Shown: positions 18,671-27,545, numbered from the stretch's first letter. The stretch: DNA of 64,000 nt from Vibrio aquaticus (GCF_003970385.1 NZ_RXZH01000003.1:1-64000), one strand, 5' to 3'. The notes: a model not told the origin generated them from the sequence alone. Made by a program: numbers and translations.

Positions 18671-19846
18671 ATGAAGCAGTTTGATGTCGTCATTGCTGGT
18701 GGCGCAATGGCAGGAATGACCTTATCCTTGGCCATTAACAAGCTTGCTCAGGCTCCGCTGTCGATAGCGGTGATTGAGCCATACCCGGTTGATCATCAAG
18801 CACACCCTGGCTTTGACTCTCGCTCAATTGCGCTTTCCTTTGGCACGGTTAATCTCTTGAAGCAACTCGATTTGTGGGAGGATATTGCGCCTGTAGCAAC
18901 GGCTATCGAACATATACATGTGTCAGATCGCTCTCATGCTGGGATGACCAGCATCTCAACTCAAGAATTGAGTGTCGACGCTTTAGGCTATGTGGTTGAA
19001 CTGGCTGATGTTGGGCGCATTTACCATCGTAAGGTTGAAAAGAGCGCTAAGATTGAGCTGATTCAAGCTTCAGTCGAAGAGGTTAACCGTCAGACTGATA
19101 GCGTTGAGTTGCTTCTTTGCAATCAGCAGAAAATTGACACGAAGCTCTTAGTTGCAGCGGATGGCGCGATGTCAGCGTGCTGCCAGCAAGTCGGTTTACC
19201 TTTATCGGAGCATGACTTCGAACAAGTGGCTGTGATCGCAAATGTGACCACTCAGCAAGCGCACAATGGTCGTGCTTTTGAGCGTTTTACCGATTCTGGA
19301 CCGGTAGCCCTGTTGCCGATGTCTGAAGGGCGAATGTCTTTGGTATGGTGTGTTAAGCCAGAAGAAGCGCCAACCATCATGCATTACACGGATGAAGAGT
19401 TCTTGTCTGCCTTACAAACAAAGTTTGGTTGGCGTTTAGGTGTGTTAGAAAAAGTCGGTCAGCGGGCCAGTTACCCATTGTTGCTTCGTTATCGTCAGCA
19501 GAATGTATCGCATCGGTTTGCGGTGATCGGTAATGCTGCGCAAACCCTACACCCAATTGCCGGGCAAGGGTTTAACTTGGGCATTCGAGATGTGGCTACT
19601 TTGGCAGAGACTATCGCAGCGCACGCTCAAGACCCTGGGTGTTACTCAGCACTTAAACAATTTAAACATGCGAGAAAAGACGATCGTCAGGCGACGATTA
19701 CGTTGACCTCATCACTGGTTCATATTTTCTCGAATGACTACTTAACCATGCGAATTGGCCGAAACTTGGGTTTATTTGCAATGGATAACGTTGCGCCACT
19801 AAAAACACCCCTATTGAGTCGTACATTAGGTTTGGTGTCTCGCTAA
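18671..19846 (+). CDS. ubiH: 2-octaprenyl-6-methoxyphenol hydroxylase
   Basis: FAD-dependent monooxygenase of ubiquinone synthesis that hydroxylates the ring in the Ubi metabolon. 391 residues. FAD-binding GGAMAGM at residues 11-17 is a slightly altered GxGxxG; the DG motif is AADGAMSACC. The third FAD motif reads GNAAQTLHPIAGQGFN: the usual GD is GN, which is characteristic of UbiH (E. coli also has GNAAQTLHP), so I call UbiH rather than UbiI or UbiF. It precedes ubiI by 24 bp. Confidence 0.92.
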   Translation: MKQFDVVIAGGAMAGMTLSLAINKLAQAPLSIAVIEPYPVDHQAHPGFDSRSIALSFGTVNLLKQLDLWEDIAPVATAIEHIHVSDRSHAGMTSISTQELSVDALGYVVELADVGRIYHRKVEKSAKIELIQASVEEVNRQTDSVELLLCNQQKIDTKLLVAADGAMSACCQQVGLPLSEHDFEQVAVIANVTTQQAHNGRAFERFTDSGPVALLPMSEGRMSLVWCVKPEEAPTIMHYTDEEFLSALQTKFGWRLGVLEKVGQRASYPLLLRYRQQNVSHRFAVIGNAAQTLHPIAGQGFNLGIRDVATLAETIAAHAQDPGCYSALKQFKHARKDDRQATITLTSSLVHIFSNDYLTMRIGRNLGLFAMDNVAPLKTPLLSRTLGLVSR

Positions 19847-19870
19847 ATCAGCAACAAGGATAAGAATAAG

Positions 19871-21097
19871 ATGATGCAGAGTGTAGATATTGCGATTGTT
19901 GGCGGAGGCATGGTTGGCCTTGCGTTGGCGGCTGCGTTTAAAGAGACAGATTTACGTATCGCGGTGATCGAGAGTCGTGAGCCTGATAGTGAACTCGGAG
20001 CTTTACCCGATGTTCGTGTCTCTGCCCTTAGCCGATCGAGTGAAGCTATCTTACGCAACTTAGGTGCATGGCAGGGCATTATGCAACGTCGAGCGGCTCC
20101 CTACCGCGCAATGGAAGTGTGGGAGCAAGACAGTTTTGCCCGCATTGAATTCGAAGCTCAGAAGCTCGCTCAACCTGATCTTGGGCACATTGTAGAAAAT
20201 CGTGTCATTCAGCTAGCGTTGCTGGAACAGGTAAAGCAGCAAAGCAATGTCTCCCTCTTTATGCCAGCGAAATGCGCTTCTATGGCTGTGGGTGAGAGCG
20301 AAACGTGGTTAACGCTTGATAACGGCCAGGCCCTAACGGCTAAGTTAGTGGTAGGTGCTGATGGAGCAAATTCTTGGGTGCGTAAACAACAAGATATTCC
20401 ATTGACCCATTGGGACTATGGACACAGTGCGATTGTTGCCAATATTCGCACTAAAGAGGAACATGAGCGAGTCGCTCGCCAAACGTTTACTCCGCAGGGC
20501 CCACTAGCATTCTTACCGCTTGATGAAGACAACTTAAGTTCTATTGTTTGGTCAACCGAACCAAACCGAGCGGAGCGCTTGATTGAGATGTCGACGTCGG
20601 CATTCAATAAAGCATTGACCGCGGAGTTTGATAATCGACTCGGCTTATGTGAAGTCGTTGGTGAGCGTTTCGCTTTTCCACTGAAGATGCGATATGCGCG
20701 AGACTTTGTTACGGAACGTGTGGCTTTAGTGGGTGATGCGGCTCATACCATTCACCCGTTAGCAGGGCAGGGAGTTAACCTTGGTTTGCTGGATGCAGCC
20801 AGCTTAGCTCAAGAGGTGATTGAGCTGTGGCAAAATGGTGAAGATTTTGGCACTAAGCGCAATTTGCGTGGATATGAACGTTGGCGCAAAGCTGAAGCCG
20901 CTAAGATGATTGCGGCAATGCAAGGGTTCAAAGACCTGTTTGAAGGCAGTAATCCAGCGAAGAAATTGATTCGCGGTATTGGTATGAAGTTGGTGGGGCA
21001 ATTGCCAGGTGCAAAAGATGAGATCATGAAACGTGCACTGGGTCTGACCGGAAACCTACCTAAGCTTGCTCATCGTACAACAGCGAAATCTGAATAG
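19871..21097 (+). CDS. ubiI: FAD-dependent 2-octaprenylphenol hydroxylase (UbiI/VisC)
   Basis: Second ubiquinone-pathway flavin hydroxylase, paralogous to the gene before it. 408 residues. FAD motif GGGMVGLALA at 11-20, DG motif GADGANSWVR, and GDAAHTIHPLAGQGVN. Position after ubiH matches E. coli ubiH-ubiI (visC), where UbiI does C5 hydroxylation. UbiF is a close relative and cannot be fully ruled out by sequence alone. A strong terminator follows. Confidence 0.88.
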   Translation: MMQSVDIAIVGGGMVGLALAAAFKETDLRIAVIESREPDSELGALPDVRVSALSRSSEAILRNLGAWQGIMQRRAAPYRAMEVWEQDSFARIEFEAQKLAQPDLGHIVENRVIQLALLEQVKQQSNVSLFMPAKCASMAVGESETWLTLDNGQALTAKLVVGADGANSWVRKQQDIPLTHWDYGHSAIVANIRTKEEHERVARQTFTPQGPLAFLPLDEDNLSSIVWSTEPNRAERLIEMSTSAFNKALTAEFDNRLGLCEVVGERFAFPLKMRYARDFVTERVALVGDAAHTIHPLAGQGVNLGLLDAASLAQEVIELWQNGEDFGTKRNLRGYERWRKAEAAKMIAAMQGFKDLFEGSNPAKKLIRGIGMKLVGQLPGAKDEIMKRALGLTGNLPKLAHRTTAKSE

Positions 21098-21112
21098 TTG
21101 AAATGAACTAAA

Positions 21113-21146
21113 AAGCAAAAGGGTTGGCCAATGCCAACCCTTTTTA
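21113..21146. terminator. Bidirectional terminator between ubiI and ytfK
   Basis: GGGTTGGC (21121-21128) pairs with GCCAACCC (21133-21140) around CAAT, with A-rich left flank and five T on the right, so it can serve the converging ubiI and ytfK transcripts. Confidence 0.85.
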
Positions 21147-21163
21147 ATTCTGTTTGAAGACGA

Positions 21164-21370
21164 TCAAGCGTATGCGCAACGTAGTCTCATCACTTCTCGA
21201 TTAATTTCTTTAACCGCTTTGAAGTGTCTAGTGTCAGCACGTTCAGGCAAAATCAGTTTGCCATTATCGAACTCAAATTTCCCAACCCCGTAAATGTAAA
21301 TTCTTCCCTTGAATAGCCGACTAATGTGTTTAGCAATCATACCTGGTGTATAGCGCTTAAACAGTCTCAT
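21164..21370 (-). CDS. ytfK: DUF1107 protein, YtfK homologue
   Basis: A 68-residue protein of the DUF1107 family. It matches E. coli YtfK throughout: MRLFKRYTP versus MKIFQRYNP, GRIYIYGVGKFEFDNGK versus GRLYIKDVGAFEFDKGK, and EINREVMRL versus EVNRQVMRL. E. coli YtfK stimulates (p)ppGpp accumulation through SpoT during phosphate and fatty-acid starvation. I chose the ATG at 21370, with AGGA 8 nt upstream, over an in-frame ATG nine codons earlier. It is a single gene converging on ubiI. Function here is by homology only. Confidence 0.88.
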   Translation of the reverse strand: MRLFKRYTPGMIAKHISRLFKGRIYIYGVGKFEFDNGKLILPERADTRHFKAVKEINREVMRLRCAYA

Positions 21371-21660
21371 ACATGTGTCCTTATGTTTAGCAAGCACTGC
21401 AATTGTACTAATTATCCACCGTCTATTTTGTGATTATGGTGGTGGAATATGCAGTAGAAAAAAGCCTATTTGGATATCTGTGCTGTTGCGAGCAAATCTA
21501 CGGATAAATATCCAATTTATTGTGATAGTTACCTCATTTATGTTCTAGTTTTTGAACCCGCTGAGGAATATGGGCTTTATTAAGCCTCATAAATATGACA
21601 GTTACTTTATAGAATAGTTTAACTTTTTCGTGAGATGTAACTTTTGGGTGAATTCTAGGC

Positions 21661-21687
21661 AAAAAAAGGCCCGCTTAGTGGCGGGCG
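21661..21687 (-). terminator. Orphan Rho-independent terminator
   Basis: GCCCGC (21669-21674) and GCGGGC (21681-21686) with seven A at 21661-21667, i.e. a T-run on the minus strand. It lies 290 bp upstream of ytfK and 318 bp downstream of the YbaK-type gene, which has its own terminator. Confidence 0.85.
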
Positions 21688-21775
21688 AATAGTCACAGAT
21701 GCATTACACAAAAAGTGGATGTCCTGAAACAATCAGTGGATTCACTTTTCTGTTGGAGAAGGTATACACGCAGCT
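21661..21775 (-). ncRNA. Candidate small RNA with its own terminator
   Basis: The 634-bp spacer 21371-22004 holds a strong minus-strand terminator (GCCCGC, 6-nt loop, GCGGGC, then seven T after one C) that ends no annotated gene. Upstream is a stem-loop: AAGTG pairs with CACTT and, inside it, CTGA with TCAG around TTGTT. A perfect -35 (TTGACA, complement of 21806-21811) lies about 35 nt before the proposed start, with only a weak -10 (TATGTG). The predicted transcript is about 115 nt. I do not recognise it as a named Vibrio sRNA. An overlapping 30-codon frame (21704-21796) is an alternative reading. No feature is seen in 21371-21660. Confidence 0.5.
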
Positions 21776-21796
21776 AAGAGTCACATACTTACTCAT
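21704..21796 (-). CDS. Possible 30-residue small protein (alternative to sRNA)
   Basis: An ATG at 21796 opens a 30-codon frame beginning MSKYVTLSCVYTFSNRK and ending in TAA 17 bp before the terminator stem. Evidence against: no Shine-Dalgarno sequence (TGGCTAAA precedes the ATG) and the better promoter would start inside it. It is listed because the frame ends neatly just before a terminator. Confidence 0.2.
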   Translation of the reverse strand: MSKYVTLSCVYTFSNRKVNPLIVSGHPLFV

Positions 21797-21807
21797 TTTA
21801 GCCAGTG

Positions 21808-21827
21808 TCAAACAACATGCTGTTTGA
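21808..21827. promoter_or_regulatory. Operator-like palindrome
   Basis: TCAAACA and TGTTTGA form perfect 7-bp inverted arms with a 6-bp spacer. The site overlaps the TTGACA -35 of the candidate sRNA promoter, the usual position for a repressor. Confidence 0.4.
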
Positions 21828-21971
21828 ACTTTAACCAACGCACATAGATTACTGTAAAAAAATGCCAATGACTACTTATGCTTTGTTTTTGAATAATAAT
21901 TTAATGATTGGTGATTGTCATTGCGACAGCGATCTATCTATCAATGCAATTACATGCAACATTTGATCGAA

Positions 21972-22000
21972 AACGAGTGAGCCGCAGGGGGCTCACTCTA
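21972..22000 (-). terminator. Terminator after the YbaK-type gene
   Basis: GAGTGAGCC (21975-21983) pairs with GGCTCACTC (21990-21998); the minus-strand continuation is GTTTTCG. Confidence 0.75.
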
Positions 22001-22004
22001 ACGT

Positions 22005-22481
22005 TTAGTCACGACAAATGTCGGCAAGTTGAGGTTGGCATAAAGAGAGCAAGTCATCACAACTGAGTGCAATACCCGCCATATTGGATCCGCTACTGAT
22101 GGTGACTTCTGGCTCGTTTAATATTTGCTGATCAAAGACGATGGTCATTGGTGTGCGAAGCAGTAAAGGCACGACGGTCCCAGCTTGATAACCCGTCAGG
22201 CTTGCGACCTCGTTCATCGACACACAAGTCATGCGTCGCCATTCAAGTAGAGCGCGTACCTTTTTAGGATCGACCGACTGGTTACCAGGCGCGCATGCGA
22301 TGGCGTAGCGGTTACTCATATCTCTAAGCACGATACATTTGACCATCTGCTCTTCCCGAATGCCTCGCTGCTTTGCTGCGTCTTCAATTGTCGTCGCAGG
22401 TGTCTGGTGAGGCAGCAGGCGATAATTCACCTGCTGTGAGTCGAGAAATTGAGTGATATGGGTGGAGAATAGATTACTCAT
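22005..22481 (-). CDS. YbaK/ProX-type aminoacyl-tRNA deacylase
   Basis: A 158-residue protein of the YbaK/prolyl-tRNA-synthetase-associated domain family, which hydrolyses mischarged tRNA in trans (for example Cys- or Ala-tRNAPro). The conserved lysine region [11 protein letters not shown] and the glycine-rich GSNMAGIAL segment near residues 131-139 are present; the latter resembles the GSG(x)HG substrate loop of the family. It overlaps ygfZ by 8 bp, so the two are translated as a pair. Which misacylated tRNA it edits cannot be said. Confidence 0.85.
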   Translation of the reverse strand: MSNLFSTHITQFLDSQQVNYRLLPHQTPATTIEDAAKQRGIREEQMVKCIVLRDMSNRYAIACAPGNQSVDPKKVRALLEWRRMTCVSMNEVASLTGYQAGTVVPLLLRTPMTIVFDQQILNEPEVTISSGSNMAGIALSCDDLLSLCQPQLADICRD

Positions 22482-23442
22482 TGTCTTCCAACGAATAAGG
22501 CAGCGGCGAGAGAGTCCACATGTGATCTGTTTGATCTTTTAGGCGCAGTTGAACGTCATCATCAAGATTATTCGGCAGTACAACGAGTGCCAGGGCTTTA
22601 TCATCACTGAATCGGTAGCTCGCGAGCACTTTGCCGGCACTGCGCCAGTTTTCACCCACGGCACGTTCTAGTTCTGCGTTGTGTTCAATGTCAGCTGCGG
22701 CATTGCCTTCTACGATAAACAGCGCACGCTTATTCATACCACGATACTTAGCGCGCGCAACGGTTTCTTGTCCGGTGTAGCAGCCTTTACTAAAGCTAAT
22801 TCCGTCAACCGCTTGAACGTTTAGCGCTTGTGGAATGTGTTCAATTTGTTGTTCGGCATTCAGGAGCGGAGTGCCTGCTTGAATGTCAAAAAGTGTCCAA
22901 AGTGATTCTGCTACTTTCACCGCTTGTGTCGATGAAATCAATGTTTCGGCCGCTGTGTTGGTAAGAAGAAGCAACCAACGCTGAGCATCAATTTTAATTG
23001 CACTGCCGCCTTCGACAGGGCGAACATCGTCATCACTATCTGTCATAGAGTCGATAAAAGATTGGGCTTGAGTACCCATAACACCCAGAGCAATATCGCT
23101 GCTTTCCGTGATCTCTACCTTAGAGAAAATTGCGTACTTTTTGAGTTCGGCCAACTCTTTTTCAATGAGGGACTTTGGTTGGAACATCGCATAGCCACCA
23201 TTGTGGTGGAAGAAGCGGAATACTGACCAGACCTTACCTTTTGCATCACAATGTGCGCCGAAGGTGGATGATTGTGCGTCTAAGGTGACGACATCACAGG
23301 TTACCTGACCCTGAAGGTAAGATTTTTTGTCATCGCCAGTTATAGCAATAGCACCCCAAGAGGTTAACGGAGCGATTGCTAGCTCGGGTTTTGGGTCTGT
23401 TGATGCTAAATCTAAAACAGCAAAGTCTTTCTGCCAATCCAT
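22474..23442 (-). CDS. ygfZ: tRNA-modifying folate-binding protein YgfZ
   Basis: A 322-residue GcvT-like folate-binding protein that supports a subset of Fe-S enzymes, including MiaB, the tRNA methylthiolase. The diagnostic motif KGCYTGQE is at residues 219-226, with the functional cysteine at 221. It is divergent from sdhE, with a 201-bp spacer (23443-23643), the same neighbourhood as E. coli ygfZ and sdhE. Both neighbours serve cofactor assembly. Confidence 0.94.
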   Translation of the reverse strand: MDWQKDFAVLDLASTDPKPELAIAPLTSWGAIAITGDDKKSYLQGQVTCDVVTLDAQSSTFGAHCDAKGKVWSVFRFFHHNGGYAMFQPKSLIEKELAELKKYAIFSKVEITESSDIALGVMGTQAQSFIDSMTDSDDDVRPVEGGSAIKIDAQRWLLLLTNTAAETLISSTQAVKVAESLWTLFDIQAGTPLLNAEQQIEHIPQALNVQAVDGISFSKGCYTGQETVARAKYRGMNKRALFIVEGNAAADIEHNAELERAVGENWRSAGKVLASYRFSDDKALALVVLPNNLDDDVQLRLKDQTDHMWTLSPLPYSLEDNE

Positions 23443-23643
23443 GAGGGTTACCTAATCAAATGTGAATAGACGTATGTTATCGCTGAACCCTAGTGATAAA
23501 CAACCTTTAGAGTTATGTGTCATTTCACCGTTCGGAGTTACGGAAAATGTCGACCTTGTTCTGGAGTGTGACTGGCGTACTAGTTGTAAGGCGTTTTGCT
23601 TGTTACACTCGGCGCAAATCAACCGATTAGGTGAGGAATTAGA

Positions 23644-23904
23644 ATGTATACCGCAGAAGAAAAAGCGCGTATTAAATGGGGATGTCGTCGAGGAATGCTA
23701 GAACTCGATGTTGTGATCATGCCATTTTTTGAAGAGTGTTTTGAAGACCTGAAAGAGAATGAACAGCGTGACTTTGTGTCGCTATTAGAATGTGATGATC
23801 CTGATCTTTTTACTTGGATCATGGGCCATGGCCGCAGCGAAAATCTAGGTCATGCCTCTATGGTTGATAAAATTGTCGCCCACAACCTCAGCAAAGTGCG
23901 TTAG
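23644..23904 (+). CDS. sdhE: Succinate dehydrogenase assembly factor SdhE
   Basis: An 86-residue protein needed for covalent attachment of FAD to SdhA (and fumarate reductase). The RGxxE motif is seen as RRGMLELD at residues 15-22, preceded by KWGC. AGG lies 8 nt before the ATG. A 79-residue frame overlapping the start region (from 23462) is not conserved. It overlaps the downstream ygfX start; E. coli has the same ygfY-ygfX pair. Confidence 0.93.
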   Translation: MYTAEEKARIKWGCRRGMLELDVVIMPFFEECFEDLKENEQRDFVSLLECDDPDLFTWIMGHGRSENLGHASMVDKIVAHNLSKVR

Positions 23905-24271
23905 GCTTTTTCTAACCCAATCCTATTTTGCACGTCTGGCCAATATATTCCTTTTCATATTGGCCAGTAGTTTAGTCCTCTTATCTGAGCTTCCCCTGGC
24001 TGCAGCCATACCTCTTATCGCTATCGTCTTTCAGCTATCCATACATCAGGGTGTATTTGCCCAAGCGCTTGTTGGTGATGTGCAATTTCATTCCTGTTCA
24101 TCCTATGAATTTGGAGACGAGCGTTACTCCATCAAAACGGTGCTTTTTCTTTTAATGCCAGTGGTGCTTGTGATTGTTACCCAAGATAACCGTAGGGTGC
24201 TGTTATGGCGTGACAGTTTGCCTGATGACCAATATCGTCAATTGGTCGTGATGTTAAAAAGGGAGCAATGA
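23852..24271 (+). CDS. ygfX: YgfX-family inner-membrane protein
   Basis: About 139 residues if started at the ATG at 23852, which overlaps sdhE by 53 bp. One or two hydrophobic helices near residues 29-68 are followed by a soluble C-terminal part ending WRDSLPDDQYRQLVVMLKREQ, similar to E. coli YgfX (CptA), encoded beside SdhE. In E. coli YgfX was described as a toxin affecting cytoskeletal proteins, a claim tied to the SdhE neighbour; the general role is unsettled. The first residues are not conserved and a later TTG start is possible. Its stop codon lies within a hairpin that appears to terminate nadB. Confidence 0.72.
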   Translation: MPLWLIKLSPTTSAKCVRLFLTQSYFARLANIFLFILASSLVLLSELPLAAAIPLIAIVFQLSIHQGVFAQALVGDVQFHSCSSYEFGDERYSIKTVLFLLMPVVLVIVTQDNRRVLLWRDSLPDDQYRQLVVMLKREQ

Positions 24272-24280
24272 GCTCCCTTA
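24256..24280 (-). terminator. nadB terminator inside the end of ygfX
   Basis: AGGGAGC (24260-24266) pairs with GCTCCCT (24272-24278) around AATGA; on the minus strand the stem runs into TTTTT. It is 23 bp past the nadB stop and overlaps the ygfX stop codon. Confidence 0.75.
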
Positions 24281-24302
24281 AATCACAAATGGTGAGTAAG
24301 CG

Positions 24303-25916
24303 TTATTTCAGCTTTTCAGGCACTAAAATCGTAGGGCTGCTTTCTTCCGCGAGTTCTGGGTAATCCAGCGTGTAGTGAAGGCCACGGCTCTCTTTACGTT
24401 CCATGGCGCAGCGAACCATCAGCTCGGCAACTTGCAGTAGGTTTCGAAGCTCAAGCAAGTTATTCGATACTTTGAAGTTGCTGTAATACTCGTGTGTTTC
24501 TTGCTGCAGTAACTGGATACGGCGCAACGCGCGCTCTAGTCGCTTATCAGTACGCACAATGCCCATGTAATCCCACATAAACAGACGCAGTTCGTGCCAG
24601 TTATGTTGAATGACGACCTCTTCATCTGAACAGCTTACTTGGCTTTCATCCCAAGCTGGTAGTGCTGGTGGCAGGGTCGCATTGGCTAAATTTTCGATGA
24701 TGTCATTCGCCGCAGCCCATGCGTAGACCACACATTCAAGCAGTGAGTTTGAAGCCATACGATTTGCGCCATGCAGGCCGGTGTAGCTGACTTCACCAAT
24801 CGCGTATAGCTGTGAAAGATCCGTTTGGCCTGTTTTATCGACCATAACACCACCACAGGTGTAGTGTGCAGCTGGAACAACAGGGATGGGTTCCTTGGTC
24901 ATGTCGATGCCGAGATCGAGTAAGCGCGTGTTGATGGTTGGAAAGTGCTTCTCAATAAAATCAGCAGGCTTGTGGCTGATGTCTAAGTACATGCAGTCGG
25001 CACCAAGGCGCTTCATTTCAAAGTCGATCGCACGAGCCACCACGTCACGAGGAGCCAATTCTTCTCGCTCATCGAAATCGGGCATAAAGCGAGAGCCATC
25101 AGGGCGGCGTAAATATGCGCCTTCACCACGTAGAGCTTCCGTTAGAAGGAAGTTTCTTGCTTCAGGGTGATAGAGGCAAGTAGGGTGGAATTGGTTGAAC
25201 TCAAGGTTTGCGACACGGCAACCTGCTCGCCAAGCCATTGCAATACCATCGCCAGAAGAGACGTCAGGATTCGATGTGTATTGGTAAACTTTAGACGCAC
25301 CGCCGGTTGCGAGAACCACGTACTTTGCACGTACGGTCTCAACCTTTTCATCATTACGGTTCCAAATATAGGCCCCGATAATTTTGTTTTGATCGCCACC
25401 GACTTTATCTTCAGTGATCAGGTCAAGGGCATTGTGACGCTCTAAGACGGTGATGTTTGGGTGATTATGAACGTTATCTTGAAGAGAGGTTTGCATCGCC
25501 ATGCCAGTTGCATCTGCGGCATGAAGAATACGACGGTGACTGTGTCCACCTTCGCGGGTCAAGTGATAGCGAGGTGCCTCGTCGCTGTCGTTTTCCTCTC
25601 GGTCGAAAGGGACACCCCCATCAATTAACCACTGAACACACTCTTTTGCATTCTTGGCGATAAACTCTACTGTGCCTTGTTCGCAAAGACCGGCTCCGGC
25701 AATCAGCGTATCCTCTACGTGTGATTCAATACTGTCTGATTCATCGAATACCGCAGCAATACCACCTTGGGCATAATAGGTTGCCCCTTCGCTACGAGGC
25801 CCTTTGCTAAGGACGATAACTTTGCCATGTTCAGCTACGCGTAACGCCAACGATAGACCGGCTGCGCCACTACCCACCACTAACACATCACATTGATGTT
25901 CACGGTTTGCGTTCAT
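24303..25916 (-). CDS. nadB: L-aspartate oxidase
   Basis: FAD enzyme that oxidises aspartate to iminoaspartate, the first step of de novo NAD synthesis. 537 residues from the ATG at 25916 (E. coli 540). FAD-binding GSGAAGLS is at 15-22; [32 protein letters not shown] and [13 protein letters not shown] segments follow in the order of the succinate dehydrogenase flavoprotein family; a helical C-terminal domain ends it. An upstream in-frame ATG (25991) adds non-conserved residues. It is divergent from rpoE, as in E. coli. Confidence 0.95.
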   Translation of the reverse strand: MNANREHQCDVLVVGSGAAGLSLALRVAEHGKVIVLSKGPRSEGATYYAQGGIAAVFDESDSIESHVEDTLIAGAGLCEQGTVEFIAKNAKECVQWLIDGGVPFDREENDSDEAPRYHLTREGGHSHRRILHAADATGMAMQTSLQDNVHNHPNITVLERHNALDLITEDKVGGDQNKIIGAYIWNRNDEKVETVRAKYVVLATGGASKVYQYTSNPDVSSGDGIAMAWRAGCRVANLEFNQFHPTCLYHPEARNFLLTEALRGEGAYLRRPDGSRFMPDFDEREELAPRDVVARAIDFEMKRLGADCMYLDISHKPADFIEKHFPTINTRLLDLGIDMTKEPIPVVPAAHYTCGGVMVDKTGQTDLSQLYAIGEVSYTGLHGANRMASNSLLECVVYAWAAANDIIENLANATLPPALPAWDESQVSCSDEEVVIQHNWHELRLFMWDYMGIVRTDKRLERALRRIQLLQQETHEYYSNFKVSNNLLELRNLLQVAELMVRCAMERKESRGLHYTLDYPELAEESSPTILVPEKLK

Positions 25917-26083
25917 AAAACTTTTAAATTCCCGAGTTAATATGGACCACCTCTGACTTTGTCTAAAACGGCAAGACATCACAGTGGTCACTGAGCGATC
26001 CCGCTCTAAAACCTGTCATTGAATTGTCAATGCGACTCTATAAACTGAAGAGTCAATCCACTATAGTAACACTGAGTGAATCG

Positions 26084-26112
26084 CTTTGCATCGAGTGCAA
26101 TTCTGTGCAAAG
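26084..26112. promoter_or_regulatory. Inverted repeat in the nadB-rpoE spacer
   Basis: CTTTGCA and TGCAAAG, perfect 7-bp arms separated by 15 bp, about 170 bp upstream of nadB. It could be a regulator site for either divergent gene. The 410-bp spacer 25917-26326 otherwise holds the sigma-E promoter listed next and a short repeat GACTCT/AGAGTC at 26034-26054. Confidence 0.25.
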
Positions 26113-26199
26113 AGCATTGCATTTCACGACTCTCGTCCTCACAATTTACCTAACAGGTAGATTGATGCTTCATTGTGTAAAATTTGTTTGAAGAATTAT

Positions 26200-26228
26200 T
26201 GAACTTATATTTTTTTGCTTGGTCACAA
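26200..26228 (+). promoter_or_regulatory. Probable sigma-E autoregulatory promoter of rpoE
   Basis: TGAACTT (26200-26206) is one base from the sigma-E -35 consensus GGAACTT and is separated by 16 bp from TCACAA (26223-26228), an acceptable -10. It is about 100 bp upstream of the rpoE start, as expected for the autoregulated promoter of rpoE-rseABC. Confidence 0.55.
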
Positions 26229-26326
26229 TAGTGCTCAAGTAAGCAGTGGTGTCAATACTACATTTCGCATAATTAATGCTCATGTCTGAAAGGGCAGAGC
26301 GAATAACAATAGGAGTACCCGCTCGA

Positions 26327-26905
26327 ATGAACGAGCAGCTGACCGATCAAGTATTAATTGAGCGAGTTCAGAATGGGGATAAGCAAGCATTCAATTTATT
26401 GGTAACCAAATACCAGAACAAAGTCTGCAACCTTATTTCTCGCTATGTGAATAATCCTGGTGATGTTCCCGATGTAGCACAAGAAGCATTTATTAAGGCG
26501 TATCGAGCGATCCCAAGTTTTCGTGGAGAAAGTGCCTTCTATACTTGGTTATATCGGATTGCCGTTAATACTGCGAAAAACCACCTTGTAGCTCAAGGGC
26601 GTAGGCCGCCAGCGCAAGATGTGGATACTGAAGATGCTGAATATTACGAAACGGGTAGTGCGCTAAAAGAAATTTCGAACCCTGAGAACCTTACGTTGTC
26701 CAATGAATTGAAACGTGTTGTTTTCAGTGCAATCGAAGCACTGCCAGATGACTTAAAAACCGCGATGACGTTGCGTGAGCTTGACGGCTTAAGCTACGAG
26801 GAAATAGCAGCGGTTATGGATTGCCCTGTAGGAACGGTACGCTCGCGTATCTTCCGCGCTCGTGAAGCGGTTGAGAAAAAAATTCAACCCCTTTTGCAAC
26901 GCTAG
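26327..26905 (+). CDS. rpoE: RNA polymerase sigma factor RpoE
   Basis: Group IV (ECF) sigma factor directing the envelope-stress response. 192 residues, nearly identical in layout to E. coli RpoE: MNEQLTDQVL start, region 2 (DVPDVAQEAFIKAYRA, SAFYTWLYRIAVN), region 4 (DGLSYEEIAAVMDCPVGTVR). I chose the ATG at 26327, with AGGAG upstream, over an in-frame ATG 51 bp earlier. It heads rpoE-rseA-rseB-rseC. I found no separate rseD leader ORF. Confidence 0.96.
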   Translation: MNEQLTDQVLIERVQNGDKQAFNLLVTKYQNKVCNLISRYVNNPGDVPDVAQEAFIKAYRAIPSFRGESAFYTWLYRIAVNTAKNHLVAQGRRPPAQDVDTEDAEYYETGSALKEISNPENLTLSNELKRVVFSAIEALPDDLKTAMTLRELDGLSYEEIAAVMDCPVGTVRSRIFRAREAVEKKIQPLLQR

Positions 26906-26930
26906 ACCAGTAACATTAATGGTGAAAATA

Positions 26931-27545
26931 ATGGCTGACAAAGAGAAACTTTCAGCACTCATGGATGGAGAGTTGGTTGATAAAGCACTAATTTCAGAAT
27001 TAGAGCAAGACCAAGATAGCCTACAATCATGGCAAAACTACCATTTGATTGGTGATGTAATGCGTGGTGAGGCCCCGGAAAAACCGGAGTGGAACATTGC
27101 TGAAAGCGTAGCGCTGGCACTTGAAGATGAGCCTGCACACTCCGCAGTAACTCAGTTGGAAGAGCACCGCCGTGTTGAATCTCAACCGACACCGGCTCAA
27201 GCACGCAAGCAATTACCAGCTTGGCTAAGCCAGTTTGGTCAAGTCGCGATGGCTGCGTGTGTGTCTTTGGCGGTTATATTAGGTGTTCAGCAGTATGGTG
27301 GTAGTAACCCTGCCGCGCCTGAGGCTGATGTCCTGCCTGTTTTGCAGACCATTCCGTTTGCAGGTAGCGCGGAGCCAGTGAGCCTGACTCGTTCATCGGT
27401 TGAACAAACACAACATAATGATGCGAACGTGCAAGAACAACGTCATCGCATTAATGCGATGTTACGAGACTACGAATTACAACTACGCTTAAATAGTGAA
27501 AACGCTGTTGAGCATAGTGATAATCCTGAAACGGTAGTTGAATGA
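26931..27545 (+). CDS. rseA: Anti-sigma-E factor RseA
   Basis: Single-pass inner-membrane protein whose cytoplasmic N-terminal domain holds RpoE inactive and which is cut by DegS and RseP on envelope stress. 204 residues from the ATG at 26931. EKLSALMDGEL starts the sigma-binding domain; the membrane helix is about residues 103-120 (VAMAACVSLAVILGVQ); the periplasmic part has EQRHRINAMLRDYELQLRL, matching the E. coli RseB-binding region. It starts 25 bp after rpoE and overlaps rseB by 4 bp. Confidence 0.94.
   Translation: MADKEKLSALMDGELVDKALISELEQDQDSLQSWQNYHLIGDVMRGEAPEKPEWNIAESVALALEDEPAHSAVTQLEEHRRVESQPTPAQARKQLPAWLSQFGQVAMAACVSLAVILGVQQYGGSNPAAPEADVLPVLQTIPFAGSAEPVSLTRSSVEQTQHNDANVQEQRHRINAMLRDYELQLRLNSENAVEHSDNPETVVE

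Noticed and set aside
23462..23701. 79-codon plus-strand frame overlapping the sdhE start
   Set aside because: It overlaps sdhE in another frame, has no convincing ribosome site and no recognisable family; sdhE is the conserved gene.
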